Of a DNA stretch of 64,000 bases, positions 1-12,299 are shown in pieces. Positions within the stretch are counted from its first letter, which is position 1. Each line of letters starts with the position of its first letter. This DNA comes from Blumeriella jaapii (lineage: Eukaryota > Ascomycota > Leotiomycetes > Helotiales > Drepanopezizaceae). Position numbers and translations under genes: made by a program. Location of the stretch: contig VWND01000073.1 of NCBI GenBank assembly GCA_009599575.1, positions 310,001-374,000 on the forward strand, read 5' to 3'. The notes under the pieces were generated by a model. The model worked only from the letters and a program-made list of their open reading frames with translations, did no database searches and was not told the DNA's origin.

Positions 1-1200
1 TATCCTCTCTCTGGATGTCCTCCACCGTAGCATCTTCGTACCTCGAATTCATGTCCTTCGTAGCTTGGCGATATTTGATAAATGCCGAGAGTCTTTTCAT
101 GAAGGATCGTGCTGTCATGAACAGGTCACGCATTATGTGGATCGGAAGTCCGTAGAACATGAGCAGGATGACAAAAAAGGATACGTAGATGCCTAGCTTG
201 AGAAAGTCTAGAGCTGTAAGCATTCATTCGTCAGCAAAAAGGAAATGCACGTACCTGTGATCAAGTCTAAGGTCAGTACCCAATGACCCTTGGCCTCCCA
301 GCCTGGGACTTCAATGTCCATTTCGTCAACATCATCTTCAGAAGGCAAAGGTGCATGTGATTGAGCAGCACCATCTCCTTGGCCAGCCGTAGCCGCCGCT
401 GCTTCCCGCTGTCGAATTATCTCGGCTCGTTCTTCCCTGACCTCTCTCCTGCGCTCAACAAGCCGGTCCTGCGTTTGCTGTTTAATCACCTTCGCCTCCA
501 CCAAAGATATGCAGTATCGGAATGCTGTCGCGAATGATGACGAGGTGAGGATGGCGAATTCAAAAAGGAACATGACCATCATGTTGGGCCGCGCCTGTTG
601 AATGACCGTATTTATGGTGTAGTTCATCAGCCACATGTCGTAGATGACCGACATTGTCAAGGAGACCGAAAGTCGAATATGGAACAAGCGCGGGTTGGCC
701 GGAGGCTGTTGTTCCAAGATCTCTACTCTCCCGTCGCCGATCCATCCCCAGACCTTGCCCGTCAAGAGCCCAACAAACATGACTAGAAACCATGCGCCAA
801 CCTCTTCCCTGAAGATCGTCATGGCTAAGCATGTTTCCGTGATTGCGAACCATGACTTCTCGTAGAGTTGCTCGATCTCGATGGGCCGGAGTGCGCCGTA
901 GCAAAGCCGTTGGAGTCCGTACATGAAGCATCCGTAAATGAAAAGGATCAGGTTGATGAGGATCTGTCGCGTTTGTAAGCTCAAAACGCCCCCCTCTTCG
1001 AGCAGACCAAGCATACCATCAAGCACAGATTGCTCTGCGACAAGTAGACGCATGCCGAATAGAAGTTCGCCCGCTGATTGAAGGCAGACACAATGACTCC
1101 GCCTGCCAGAGCCGTCGAGACCTGGGACATGTCAGCTACTCTCTCCGGATAGCTGAAGCTTAGGAGAGCATACCCCGGCGTACCAGGCGAGTCGTCCCAT
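1..1200 (-). CDS. HRD1: HRD1/synoviolin ER ubiquitin ligase, N-terminal part
   Basis: ER-membrane E3 ubiquitin ligase that forms the retrotranslocation channel and ubiquitinates misfolded proteins in ER-associated degradation. Four exons can be read: 1200-1174, 1121-1017, 963-255 and 213 to the window edge, with introns of 52, 53 and 41 nt. The start reads MGRLAWYAG, then [20 protein letters not shown] after the first intron. Family-typical stretches follow: [52 protein letters not shown] and [13 protein letters not shown]. Several hydrophobic segments fit the multi-pass N-terminal domain, and an acidic, coiled insert precedes the last visible helices. About 351 residues are visible. The catalytic RING-H2 domain lies beyond the left edge. 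Identification is firm from the conserved blocks; first-exon boundaries are inferred from splice signals and family match. Confidence 0.93.
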
Positions 1201-4200
1201 CTCGTTGTTGAATTTTCAGCGTGGATCCAAGTGGTGGAAGTCCTTGCTGTTGCGAAGAATCAAGTGCCCATGTTTCGGTGAGGTTGGTGAGGTTGTCTGA
1301 TACTGGACCTACTGTACTGTACAAAGGACAGTTGGCTCTACTCGTGAATCTCTCCGGGCAGGATAAGGACACTTCAGCCACAGACACTTCAGCCACTGTG
1401 GCGCAAACATAATCCGGTTCCGGAGAAGGAAGTAGTCAGCAAGTCCGATGTTCGAGGAGACGTCAGAATATACTCAGATTGATTTTCTGATAATGCTTTC
1501 TGATCTGATATCTGACTATTCTATCTCTCCAAGTCCACCGGTATTGCATCTCTTCTTTCAACGGCAATCTCTGAGAGTGCTGACCCTCCAGTGTGGCATA
1601 CACTGGCACTGCTACTGTACAATTCGCCTATACATACAAACAACGTGCTAGATCTGCTACCACATATTCGAAAACGACACTACTGCTACAACGCTGGTTC
1701 TTTTGAATAGGCCTGATGGGTTTCCAGAACCTGGTCAACAATGGGTTCAACACCAATTCCGTCAGCGGTCTTCCGAGGGCAACGCATGGTTATGCGTCGT
1801 ATGAGAAGCGGCGGGTTACAATTCGGTCAACGAAGAGGCTTGATCATATCCAAAGCCTCATCAGCTTCGTGCTACATACATACAGGCTACATGGGTCTCT
1901 TCTATGATGGAAGGGAGCTGTTAGGAAGAAGTCCCGGCAGTTACACATGGGTGTTGACAACATAACACGACGTTCACTCCCTATTCCAGAAGACAAGAAT
2001 AGGTCGATCCTGCGAAGGAAAACCTCGTGTATGACTAGACTTTGATTTAGGTGTCGGCTGTGCACGTTACGAGGCAGTGAACGAGACTTTCTGTCACAGA
2101 ACCGACCCCTCCAACTTGGGCTGTCACGCCAATCCGCGAAACTTCGGTCGAAAAAGCACCTCTAGCCCACGAACGACAACTGCTCAGCACCATCACGACA
2201 GACCGGCAGCGACAACAACCGCTCGATGCATCTTCTCCACAAAGTCTTCCAGCCACCCAGACGTCAGGTCCTGGTGCTTTATCCATACCCGAAGAACGTT
2301 TTTGTCGGGATCTCCCACATGCGGGTACGATACGCGAACGAGGGGCCAGATACATTTACCATGAGCCTATTGACGGGACCTTGCTTTTCCACATTCCAAA
2401 TCACGCCGCAGGGAATGGCTCTGGGACATCTCAGATGCATCAACGTCTGCAGGGCTTTCTGTTGGGCACCGAGAAAGCTTGTGGCGTCTCCAGAGTCCTG
2501 GTTGTACTGTACGCGACGCCACGATATTGTCCTGAAATAGAGCCCTATCGGACACATCAACAACGGCACATGCCGCTGCGACTACCGCACTGCTGGGAAT
2601 CTCGAAGTCACCAAAGCGAGCAACTTGCGATTCTAAGAACACTCGGATATCACCAGAGTGTGTACGAAACGCGTGCGTATCGGGCCATCGACTCGCAATT
2701 TTTCTGCCCGTTGCACCCCTCAGTTTCGAAATAGGGTTGTTGATGGTCTAGTGATTCACGAGATTACCCCACTATGCCAGAATTGCAAGCAAGCAAACAA
2801 CACAGTCCATGTTCATGACGCATCCTTCGCCTACTTGCCTGCTTTTTGGGAAGAGATGATGGGTCACAACACGGCATTGGCAGAAGGGTCTGCCGAATCC
2901 GGAACTCTGCGAAACAGAAGTCCCGCCGCGAATGGCGGCTAGAAAGCGTTAATGGAACTCACAGGAGCCGTACTCGTAGACAAGAGGCGTCAAGGCTTCG
3001 TTCAATTACCCTTGTTGCCCTAAGGAAGTCGGCGACTTGGCGCTACCGCCACCGCAGACAACTCCAGACTTGCAGACTCATGTGACAACCCATGCTTATC
3101 TACGTTGTCTTACTGTCTGTCCTGATCGTCGCGGAACGTATGAGTAAGGCTACACATACATATACGGCCGATAGTTCGATTTCAAAAGTTGCCTGGGCCG
3201 AGTGGGGCTAGGAGTTTTGTGCGAGCTAGGGCTACTTCATATCACTGGACGTCGTCGCTCAAGTGCCTCGAAGTACATTTCCGTTCATCTCGCAAAGGAG
3301 CCAATGGGCCAGATGCTTCATGATAATAACCACCGATGATTCATCAACCAGGTCAAGCTAAGGCTCGTGCTCGTCAGGAGGTGGGGGCCATCGTGTTGAC
3401 AGCAGGAAATCGAAATGTTTGAGACATTACGATACATTGGGACAAGGGGCCCAGCATATACTGTACCATACTCCTAGGGGACCCTTCCGGGCCACTCTGA
3501 TAGGCTGGAGTTACGATCCGATTCCCATGATTGGGCGAGTGGAAGGTCGCAGAGCCTCAGAAAATCAGGGCGACTCAAACAGAGTACGGTACCGTACCAC
3601 CCTGACATTTACTGATTGGGCTTGATCGGCGGCAACAGAATTTGGGAGGGACACCGGGGGAATTTCTCCACATGGCAAAACATCTCGAAATCATATCCAC
3701 TACGTTTCAAGGGCACAATTCCTTTTCAGGAAATGCTTGCGATTACTGCAGGGTGTTTCTGTCTTACGGGCGTAAGAAATTACGAAAGCTATTGTCGACA
3801 GTGTCCTGCACAAGTGATTGGGTGGGCTAAACACCTTCCCTGGCTGCATGAAGTGGGTTGCCGGAAGAAGACTCGGAGTTGCAAAAAGCACCTCTAGCTC
3901 CAGAGGGTTGTCGATTTTCTCTTACCCGAATGCCTGGGACTGATGGTTCAGTTCTGCATTATATTGGCTTTCCACAGTCCTGTACCTCAAGTCCTTGGCT
4001 TGTTAAAGACTGGCACGGTGAAGCTCCTCGAGCTTCTGTCTGAGATTCGTGAGAGGAGAAGAAGACTCTCCGTCTTCTCTAGTACGGGTAGAAAATGATG
4101 GTCTCATCGATAGAAAGAACCGGACCGTGATGATTTGAGGAGTTTTCTGAAGGCCTGTTGAATCGTCAACGATTTCTCCGCCACTCGTCTGGAGTCAATC

Positions 4201-6708
4201 GGTGCTGACGATACCATGAGCGGCTCTAGCATGAGCAATCATGAGGACACTCCCAACTTTCACCCATTTCCAACGAACTCTAGCAACGCCTAGACACATC
4301 ACGAAAGGGTCTTGTCTGCTGGAAAGACCGACGTGGAAAAGCGTCATTTGAGTCTGTACTTTCCATGTTTTCTTAGTAAAGTCGCAGAGCGAACGCCGTG
4401 GATCCTTGGACGATCAGCTTCTTCGTAGGAACAATCATTGCTTTGGCTGCGCATCTCATCTGGGTTACCTCAACATCCTCGCCGATCAAAGCCGTTTCGA
4501 TCACTTGCTCCCTCATGCCGGTCATTCTCTACGGGTCGAACAGGCAGTCAGCAATTGCTGCCAACAGGATGCTGTCATTCTCGTATACTCTCGAATACAT
4601 TTACCTCAAGGTAGTACATACCATCGGCGCATTCCTTGGCTTACCTACGGATTCTCCATTCTCCATTCTCCGCACTTGACGCAGACTCCCGGACACCATC
4701 GCCTGACACCTTCACTGATTCGCCAAATGCCAGCCCTATGAGATGCAGCAGGGTCAGGGGCCGAGCGAATGACGGGCGCATGAGCCAGCTATCGATCGAG
4801 GCTCGAAAGCATAGCATGCTAGACATGTGGAGGCGAATGCCAGTAAGCAGTGGCTATCACAGTCTGCTGAATTGCCGGAGAAATGCCTGATCACGAAAGG
4901 AGGTACGATTCCTGAGCATATCATCTCAACTCCATTTAGGTCGGGGCTGTCGTACGGATTCGAGACCTCTATCTGGGTGTCAGTTCAAGGAGATGATACA
5001 AGCGTACCTCTTTCGAGGGAGGGAAGTCACCATTTGCCGAGCCCTCAAGATTCTAACTGGCCTAATCGACCTTTACACCGAACTGCATCGTTCGGACTGT
5101 TGCGTAGCCTAACAGCTCCTGCAACAAACGGAATTCTCGTCATGACGACTGCGTGAAGGCTGTACGTCTACAGAGAGGGGATCACGATCGACAAGTAGAC
5201 AACCTTCGCTACGGCGCCGAGACACCTCCAAGATTGCATTTCATTTTGCACTTTTGCAAAAACGAACTTCGCACAAACGGCCACAATCGACCAGCATGCA
5301 AAAACAAATCGGTTCTGGTGGTGGTCAATAAAGGTATGCAGGCTCGCGAACAAGCCTATCAGAAGGCGTCTGGCGTTCCAAGAAGTATCGAATGCGGGCA
5401 TCTGCATTGGCGAGGACTCGAAGTTGAAATTACAGCAGCACGCGCCTTTACACTCGGTATCCCCCGTTCCACGATCCGTCTAAATAAAGGACCATTGAGG
5501 GACACGCCGACTCAACTCTCAACAGTCTCTGTGTTTGACAAGGCACTTACTTCTGCGCCTTCAGACTAGAGCATTGCGCTTTTAACTCTAAGCAAGCGTT
5601 CAAGTCTGATTTACGACTGACCAACGACCCGACCCGTCTTTCGCCGTTCTCCTCACTACAAGTCAGAAGGAAAGGTTCAAGAAGCTCACTATCCGAAGCT
5701 CTACAGTAGAGAGAGGCAAGAGGCGTTTCACCTCGCATAGCGACCAGTCGCGGATTCTCACATCTTCCTTTCGTTCGTTCCTTGACGATGATCATCTGCC
5801 GGCGCCCAAGCAGCCAAAACAGGGGTCACCCCACGATCATGATGATTCACGTTTTCCCAGTCCGGATGTTCCAATTCTTGAAGTGTACCCGAGAAAATTC
5901 CAGGAAAGTATGCTTCGTTCCCGCCCTCCCGCATCGTCTGATAGTCTGTCTCGGTCCCCCAAAGAACCCTGAACACCAAGCCAAGCCGTGCTCGACTGCG
6001 ACGATCAGCATGGGATCGTGCTCTTGAATGACACAGACCGAGCATGCTTAACTACAACTTGGCACGCCGAGTATGTACACACAGTACAGTCTGACAGACA
6101 GGCAAGTGCACCGAGTGACGACTTACTGGCGACTGCGGACAGCACAGAGGAGGTGACGATCAGCAAGTTGTCTATTTCAGTGCAGAAGCATCTCAAATGC
6201 CGTAGGAATGAGATGCTGCGATGCCACCATGATGGATCCGAAGGGTGGCAGTGTGCCGCCAGCTGTGCCACGCCCTAAATATAGTCCCCGGATCGAGTGC
6301 TTGGTGCAGACACTTACCGTCACCGTCCGTATATTAAGCATTTGAAGCCAATCATTTGGCACTGAGCCACACTTTCCCCGGCTTCCTTGCCTTGCTTGCC
6401 TGCCACTGTGCCACTGTGCCACTGGGGATAATCCGTCCTGGGTACCACGCCTGGAGCCTGAGAAAGCATCATCAGAGGGGGAGTAAGAGAGGCGGAGAAG
6501 AAAGTCGTAAACCGGACGACGGCTCTCCCCATTGCACGACAGCGCGCGAGCTCTCCCTCCGTGTTGAACAGAAGCCTCGGGCGTGACAGTCATCAGGCCG
6601 CCGCCGCCTTCTCACGTTCGAGAAGCTTTTTTGGAAGCCTGCTGTGCCCGTACATGCATCCCCATCCTACTTCTCTAGATCTTACTGTGCTGCATGTATG
6701 TACATGGA

Positions 6709-7020
6709 ACACAGGCAGGCAACGATGCCCTGGTGCTGCCCCGGCTGCAGCAGTAGGGAGACCTTTGGTAACTCCAATCATACTGTCCTCGAGGTGGATG
6801 AACGACGGAAGAGTTGTGCTGCCTCCCCTCGATTTTGCCGAACCACGAAACCTTTCGCCCTGAATTAAGATTGTACGAGAATCATGAAGCCTTGAACTTT
6901 GTTCTGATATACATACTTGATTGACTTAATATGGTTAGGTTTTGACCATTTGAATTGTTTGAGTTCGAGATTAAAACAAGCTCAAAGTATCCATGGCTGG
7001 CAAGATGTTCGAGACCAGTA
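6709..7020. repeat. Direct repeat copy 1 (~312 bp)
   Basis: Left copy of an imperfect direct duplication; the partner is 7051-7358, offset 342 bp. It begins ACACAGG...CAACGATGCCCTG and ends GGCAAG...TTCGAGACCAGTA. The copies differ at many scattered sites, including C/T and G/A differences and small indels, so the duplication is old. No coding potential is visible. Confidence 0.85.
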
Positions 7021-7050
7021 TGTACTGTACTGTATGATTCTCACCAGAGC

Positions 7051-7358
7051 ACACAGGCCTGCAACGATGCCCTGATGCTGCCCTGGCTGCAGCAGTAAGA
7101 AGACTTTGGGTATTCCCAATGATACTGTTTTTATGACAAACGAACAACGGAGGAGTTGTGCTGTTTCCCTTCGATTTGGCCGAGTCATTACCTTTCGCCC
7201 TGAAATAAGATTGTACGAGAATCATCAAGCCTTGAACTTTGTTCCGATATACTTGATTGATTTGATATGGTTAGGTTTTGACAATTTGATATGTTTCCAA
7301 GTTCGAGATCCAGATAAGCTCCACGGATCCATGGCTGGCAAGAGGTTCGAGACCAGTA
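7051..7358. repeat. Direct repeat copy 2 (~308 bp)
   Basis: Right copy of the duplication described at 6709. Shared blocks include AGATTGTACGAGAATCAT, GATATGGTTAGGTTTTGA (with one change) and CCATGGCTGGCAAGA. It is slightly shorter than copy 1 through small indels. Confidence 0.85.
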
Positions 7359-8490
7359 CCGCATGTATGAAAGCCACAAGAGCAAGAAGCCATGAGGATT
7401 AGCGCCTACTCTGGAAATTTCGGCGACGATCCGCCACAGGCTTTGCTCCATTGGGGATCATGTCATGCCAGCGGCGAGGCTCGTACAGTGGCACAGACTG
7501 ACGGACCGGTCTAGGACACTCTGCACACATTGCTTTTTCTCTCGAGGAAATCTGCCATAGCACGCCGCGGAGAGGAAAAAGAAAGCCCAACAGGCAGGCG
7601 GAACCCCTTGTTCCTTGTTCCACATTTCTTCGGTACTGTATAGGGATCTCAGACAGCGTCGCCATGGAGCACCAGCCACGTTGTTTGCGAGCAGCGATCG
7701 ACGACGAGATTCGTGGCGCCGCTGCTTGACTTTTCAGGAAGTATCCAGCGAGCAGGATTGACGAGAGCACGGAGCACGGAGCGGAGGCGAGGGGAAAGAG
7801 AGCACGCAAAGGGCAGATGAGAGCTGCTGCGGTTGGCTCAAGCTACGAACGGTTGAGGGAGTATGGTTCTGTATGTCGACGGCGCGCGGCTCCTCCCTTC
7901 TCCCTCCTGCCCTCTCCCCTCTCCCTGATCCTGAACGGATGGAGGATCAATCTCACCGACTCGCGACATGACGACAAGAGATCGGCCTGAGTGAGCATGC
8001 ATGCACTATTCGCACCAGATCCCTGAGCGTCTGCTAGATAGGCATCGGATGCGGATAAGGCTGCGTAGGAGCAGGAGCTATCTCTGGGAACCGTTGGTGC
8101 CTGTCTGTCGCCCTTTTGCACTTTAACCAGGGAAGCAGTGGAGTGTTTGGGAAAGCGAAGCTACTTATGGTCCTGTGCTATACTGGACAGAAGACAGGCC
8201 GCTAAGCGACAGCAACCATCTCGGTCGTGAGGGCAATCTAAGCGACATCCAGGCATCTATGTATCTCCACGCCACATGGCAACAGTCGAGCTGGGCCTCA
8301 CACTCTTCCGTCCTGGTGCTCTGCACGTCGCACCGTCCAAAGTGCACTTCCCAGTCACCGGCGGCGGTGGGGGGGAAGTCGAGGGCATACTACCTTCTTG
8401 TCATGCATGTTACAGACTGGCAGAGACGCACGTTGAACACCACTTGAACACCAGACGCGCAACGCGATATCCAGATCTCCAGCTCACCGG

Positions 8491-8530
8491 TTCTGCAGTT
8501 CTGCAGTTCTCCAGTTCTCCAGTTCTCCAG
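8491..8530. repeat. 8-bp tandem repeat, 5 units
   Basis: Five units of TTCTGCAG/TTCTCCAG in a row, in gene-poor DNA. Confidence 0.9.
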
Positions 8531-8957
8531 ATATTCGGTGCTCCAGATCTGGCTCTGCCAGGGGAGGGCAAGTGCTCGCAAGCGCGTGGGAGAAGCAAGG
8601 GACGGGATGGGACACTTGTCGTCGCTGCGATGGTCCTCTTTTGGGAGTACCAGGCACAGTACTTACAGTACTGTACTCGTCCTGCTGGGCCAGGACCAAC
8701 CAACGTCGAGTGTTCTGTTGTCGGTGCATCTGTCTGTGGTGGTCGAGCCCGGAGCTCGTTCCTTAGCGTGGTCATCTGAGAGAGGGAGAAAAGAAAAAGG
8801 GGGGTATATCAGGCCAGGCAGCATCTATATGCCGTACAGTGCTGACTGACTGTACTGTGTCTACTTGAGTAAGTACTTGCTGCATTGCAGAATACCCCAA
8901 CGCCCCCCCGGCCAAGTGGCTTTGCTTAAGTTTGCACGAATTCCCGTCCACCGCAAC

Positions 8958-9032
8958 CCTGGCCCTGGCCCTGGCCTGCTCTGCTCTGCTCTGCTCTGCT
9001 CTGTCCTGCCCTGCCCTGCCTTGCCCTGCCCT
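8958..9032. repeat. Low-complexity CTGGC/TGCTC/CTGCC tract
   Basis: Consecutive pyrimidine-rich short repeats (CCCTGG, then TGCTC, then CTGCC units). They produce open frames on both strands that are not genes. Confidence 0.9.
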
Positions 9033-9290
9033 GTACAAACCCTGCCGACCGCTGCGCCTTTTCTGGCTTGGGTCGCGGGTGCCTTTCCTCCTCTTCCTCC
9101 ACGCCGCACGTCGTGGAGCCAGTAGGTCCAGTAGGTCAGATCTGATGAATAAATAAGTATTAGAATCTGGTGATTCCCTCCAGAGACTAATACTTATTCA
9201 TCATCTTTATCCTACAGCACATCCTTCCCGTCCTGTCCGTCCCCAAGCATATCTACCATCTATACATCATCTCTCTCTCTCTATCTTTAC

Positions 9291-9402
9291 ATATCAACAT
9301 ATCAACAGATCAACATATCAATAAATCAACAGATCAATACATCAACACATCAACAGATCAATACATCAACATATCAACATATCAACACATCAACACATCA
9401 AC
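9291..9402. repeat. 14 x 8-bp repeat, NNATCAA(C/T)
   Basis: Exactly 14 consecutive 8-bp units of the form ATATCAAC, AGATCAAC, ACATCAAC or with final T. It lies about 580 bp upstream of the start codon of the C2H2 gene at 9983, so it is probably in that gene's promoter or long 5' leader. Confidence 0.92.
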
Positions 9403-9982
9403 AAGACTGTCTCTTCCACCTACCAACAAGCTACTACATCGTCGACACACAGATACATTCATACATACCTCTATACTTTCATCCATCCATCCATCCACAC
9501 ACACACACATACGGTCCAATCCGTCTCAGGCACCGATCAGCATCTCTCTCCCGTCTCTGAACTGTCCCGCATTGCCCATCTACCTCGGCGTGCGCAACGA
9601 TACTTCTTGAGCCATCCCGCGTGGCATTCTCATCGCCCGATCTATCTCTCATCCCGCCCTCTCCTCGTCGACTTTCTCCTGTCTCGGAAAGAGAGGTGCC
9701 AGATCAACAGCCGGCCTGCCTTCCGCGGTCAGACCTGTTCTGTGCATGCTACCCGTCTTCCACTTTAACTTCACAGGATCTGCACCATCACCTCGCATCG
9801 AGATATTGCCTCTTGGCCAGAAACAAAAACTGGAGCTTCTCTTGGAGCATCGAGGGGTTAGCTCTGGCAACGGCTTCTGCGCCAGACTTCCGCTGACTTC
9901 TGATAGACGAAGGTTGGGGCTTCGACCTAGGACCTAGGACAGCACAAGCAAGCCGTCACCACCGTCTTCGGCCTCCAGCACG

Positions 9983-12299
9983 ATGGGTCCCATTACCGAA
10001 GTGACTTACAGCATGCTCTCGCGCCCCAGTGCCGAAGCCGACTTTACCCTCTACCCCGATCCCAACATGTTCTCGAGCTTTCCCTTGGGCGGCGCGCAAA
10101 GCTTCAACATGGAAGCAACATATTCCTACCCGAGAGCACACGATGGCTACCCCGCGAGCGCGGGGTTGGGCTCGTCTGCCATGTATCCTGAAGTTCCGCA
10201 ATACGCTCTCGGATCACCAGATACTCGCGCAGCTCCTTCCAATTACTCGACGGCATCGGGACCATCGGCAACGTCGTCTGCTATGGGATCACCACATTCA
10301 ATTCAAGGTCACGGCGCACCGCTTCCAGAATGGGCGCCTCAGGGACTTGGGCTAAATCCTGGCATTGTCTCGTACGATCACTACCCTCATGGCAACGACT
10401 ACACCTATCCCCCTACAGGTATGGACGACTTTGCGTTAGAGTTCCAATCCAAATCCAGTGGCTTTGTTGGTGAGTGTCAAAAAGTTACTAGGTCATCTGG
10501 TCAGCACGGTCCGATTTTATCCAATTGCGAGTCATTGTCTTCAGTCTCTAAGCTTGTCACTTCTTCAATTGCTAGATGTACTCCGGTAGCACGGACAAGA
10601 AATCACTATACCTCGATGTCCATGGCATCGCCTGCTCTTCCGGAGAGCGCAGCGAGATCAGACTTCAGGGACGATGCTTTCAGTTCTCCTGTTTCTTCTT
10701 TCTCAGCGTCTCCTACCCTACGCAAGCTTTCAACGATGCCCATCGCTATTCAGCGAGCTGTGTTTCTCGGACACAGGAACGTCGATCTCCTATTTCTGCT
10801 GTTCCTCAAAATTTGACTTCCGATACCTCTCCTTCTCACGCGACACACCATCAAGTCTCCTTTCTGTTCTCAGTCTAGTGGCAAAAGTATAGCGTCTCTT
10901 GAATCTTTCTGTCGCTATCTTTCGTCCAATCAAAAGCGGTCGTCATCGGTGGCTTTGTGTGAAATTTCACGGCTAATAGTCTTTTCTCCAGACCCTTCAA
11001 TTCTCCATCCTCGTTATACCACCGCTCGTCCGACATCCGCAACACAGTCAAACGAGAATTCGGTGTACCCACCTCCCACATATCCTGGATCGCCTTCTTT
11101 CTCATCACACTTGTCGCGAAGTCCGAGACCCGTACAGCATGGGAGCCAGTCTCCTTACTCGTTCGCCTCGAACTATCCTTATCCACCAGCTCGCCGGCCA
11201 TCCATTCAGTCGTACGCCAGCCAAGATGGTAACCTCAGCAGCGAGGAGTCAAGAGAAAAGGTGCTGCACCTACCCCGATTGCGGGAAGGTGTTCAAAGAT
11301 CTCAAGGCACACATGTTGACTCATCAGAATGAGCGACCAGAGAAGTGCCCGATCCAAACCTGTGACTATCACATCAAGGGCTTTGCCCGCAAGTATGACA
11401 AGAACCGCCACACTTTGACTCACTACAAGGGTACAATGGTCTGTGGTTTCTGCCCCGGCTCTGGGTCGGCGGCAGAGAAATCGTTCAACCGCGCCGACGT
11501 CTTCAAGCGACACTTGACGTCGGTTCACGCTGTTGAGCAGACACCGCCCAACTCGCGAAAGAAGACCTCGAGCACGATCAACAGCTCCAAGAAGCTCTCG
11601 GGCTATGCTCCCGACGCGACTGGCAAGTGTTCGACCTGCTCCGGCACCTTCAGCAACGCCCAGGACTTCTACGAGCACTTGGACGACTGCGTGCTCCGCA
11701 TCGTGCAGCAGGAAGAGCCATCGGAGGCGATCAACGCTGCGCGGCTCGCGGAGGTTGAGCAAGACTTGGACGTGCACCAGACACTGCGCATGAACTCCCT
11801 GCCCCTCACCACCACCAACTTCTCGGCCGACGAGGACGAGGACGACGAAGAGCTCGACGACGAGAACGACGACGACTTCACGCTGCAGTCGCGCAGCTCG
11901 CGCAAGAACAAGAGCCGCCACCCAGCCCACGGGGTGCAGAAGTCGGGCGGCATGACACACTCCAAGGGCGGCGTCACGTTGCACGCCCGGGGTCGCAAGA
12001 AGCGTAAGGACTACCCGTCGAGCTGGGGCTGCGCGCCGGCCCAGATGAAGATGAAGAAGCGCGTGCTGTGCGTGTTTGACGGACCTCGCCGCCTCTGGAA
12101 GGACGACATGATGCTCGACTCGGACCACGAGGTGCGCATGAAGCTGCAGGACGGCCAGGCCTACGTGACGGACCTCGACGTGCAGACGCTGCGCCGCGCG
12201 GACGGCTTCCTCGGCGCGACGGCGGAGCAGAAGGGCCCGTGGATCAGCGACGACTTGACGGGCATGGATCTGGATAAGTTGATGGAGGTTGAGCGATGA
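9983..12299 (+). CDS. C2H2 zinc-finger transcription factor, conserved fungal family
   Basis: Probable nuclear DNA-binding regulator. The N-terminal part (from 9983) is rich in Ser, Pro and Tyr and disordered. An intron at 10474-10575 (donor GTGTCA) joins ...FVGE to CTPVARTRN. At least one more intron between about 10720 and 10990 is needed; the acceptor CTTTTCTCCAG near 10990 fits, but the donor is unresolved. From about 11266 the protein reads three C2H2 fingers (CCTYPDC...HMLTH; CPIQTC...HTLTH; CGFCPG...HLTSVH) and a later C2HC motif (CSTCSG...HLDDC), then an acidic stretch and a conserved C-terminal block with KMKKRVLCVFDGPRRLWKDD. The Ser/Tyr-rich frame and the finger frame differ by one base near 11256-11259 (AAAA), with no room for an intron. 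Either this is a one-base assembly error or the gene is damaged. Family assignment is good; the exact exon structure is not. Confidence 0.75.

Larger units (their letters stand above)
1201..9982. other. Gene-poor intergenic DNA
   Basis: Nearly 8.8 kb without a recognisable gene. All ORFs are short (under about 170 codons), overlap on both strands and match no family I know. A few fragments have hydrophobic stretches (for example + strand 4398-4679 and - strand 5168-5407) and could be relics of membrane proteins, but nothing supports a call. The region holds a duplicated block (6709-7358), simple repeats (8491-8530, 8958-9032) and, near its right end, what may be the promoter and leader of the C2H2 gene at 9983. 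Confidence 0.6.

Noticed and set aside
11235..12128. 297-codon minus-strand frame opposite the C2H2 gene
   Set aside because: It is the antisense shadow of a GC-rich coding exon; Val/Leu/Arg-rich with no family match.
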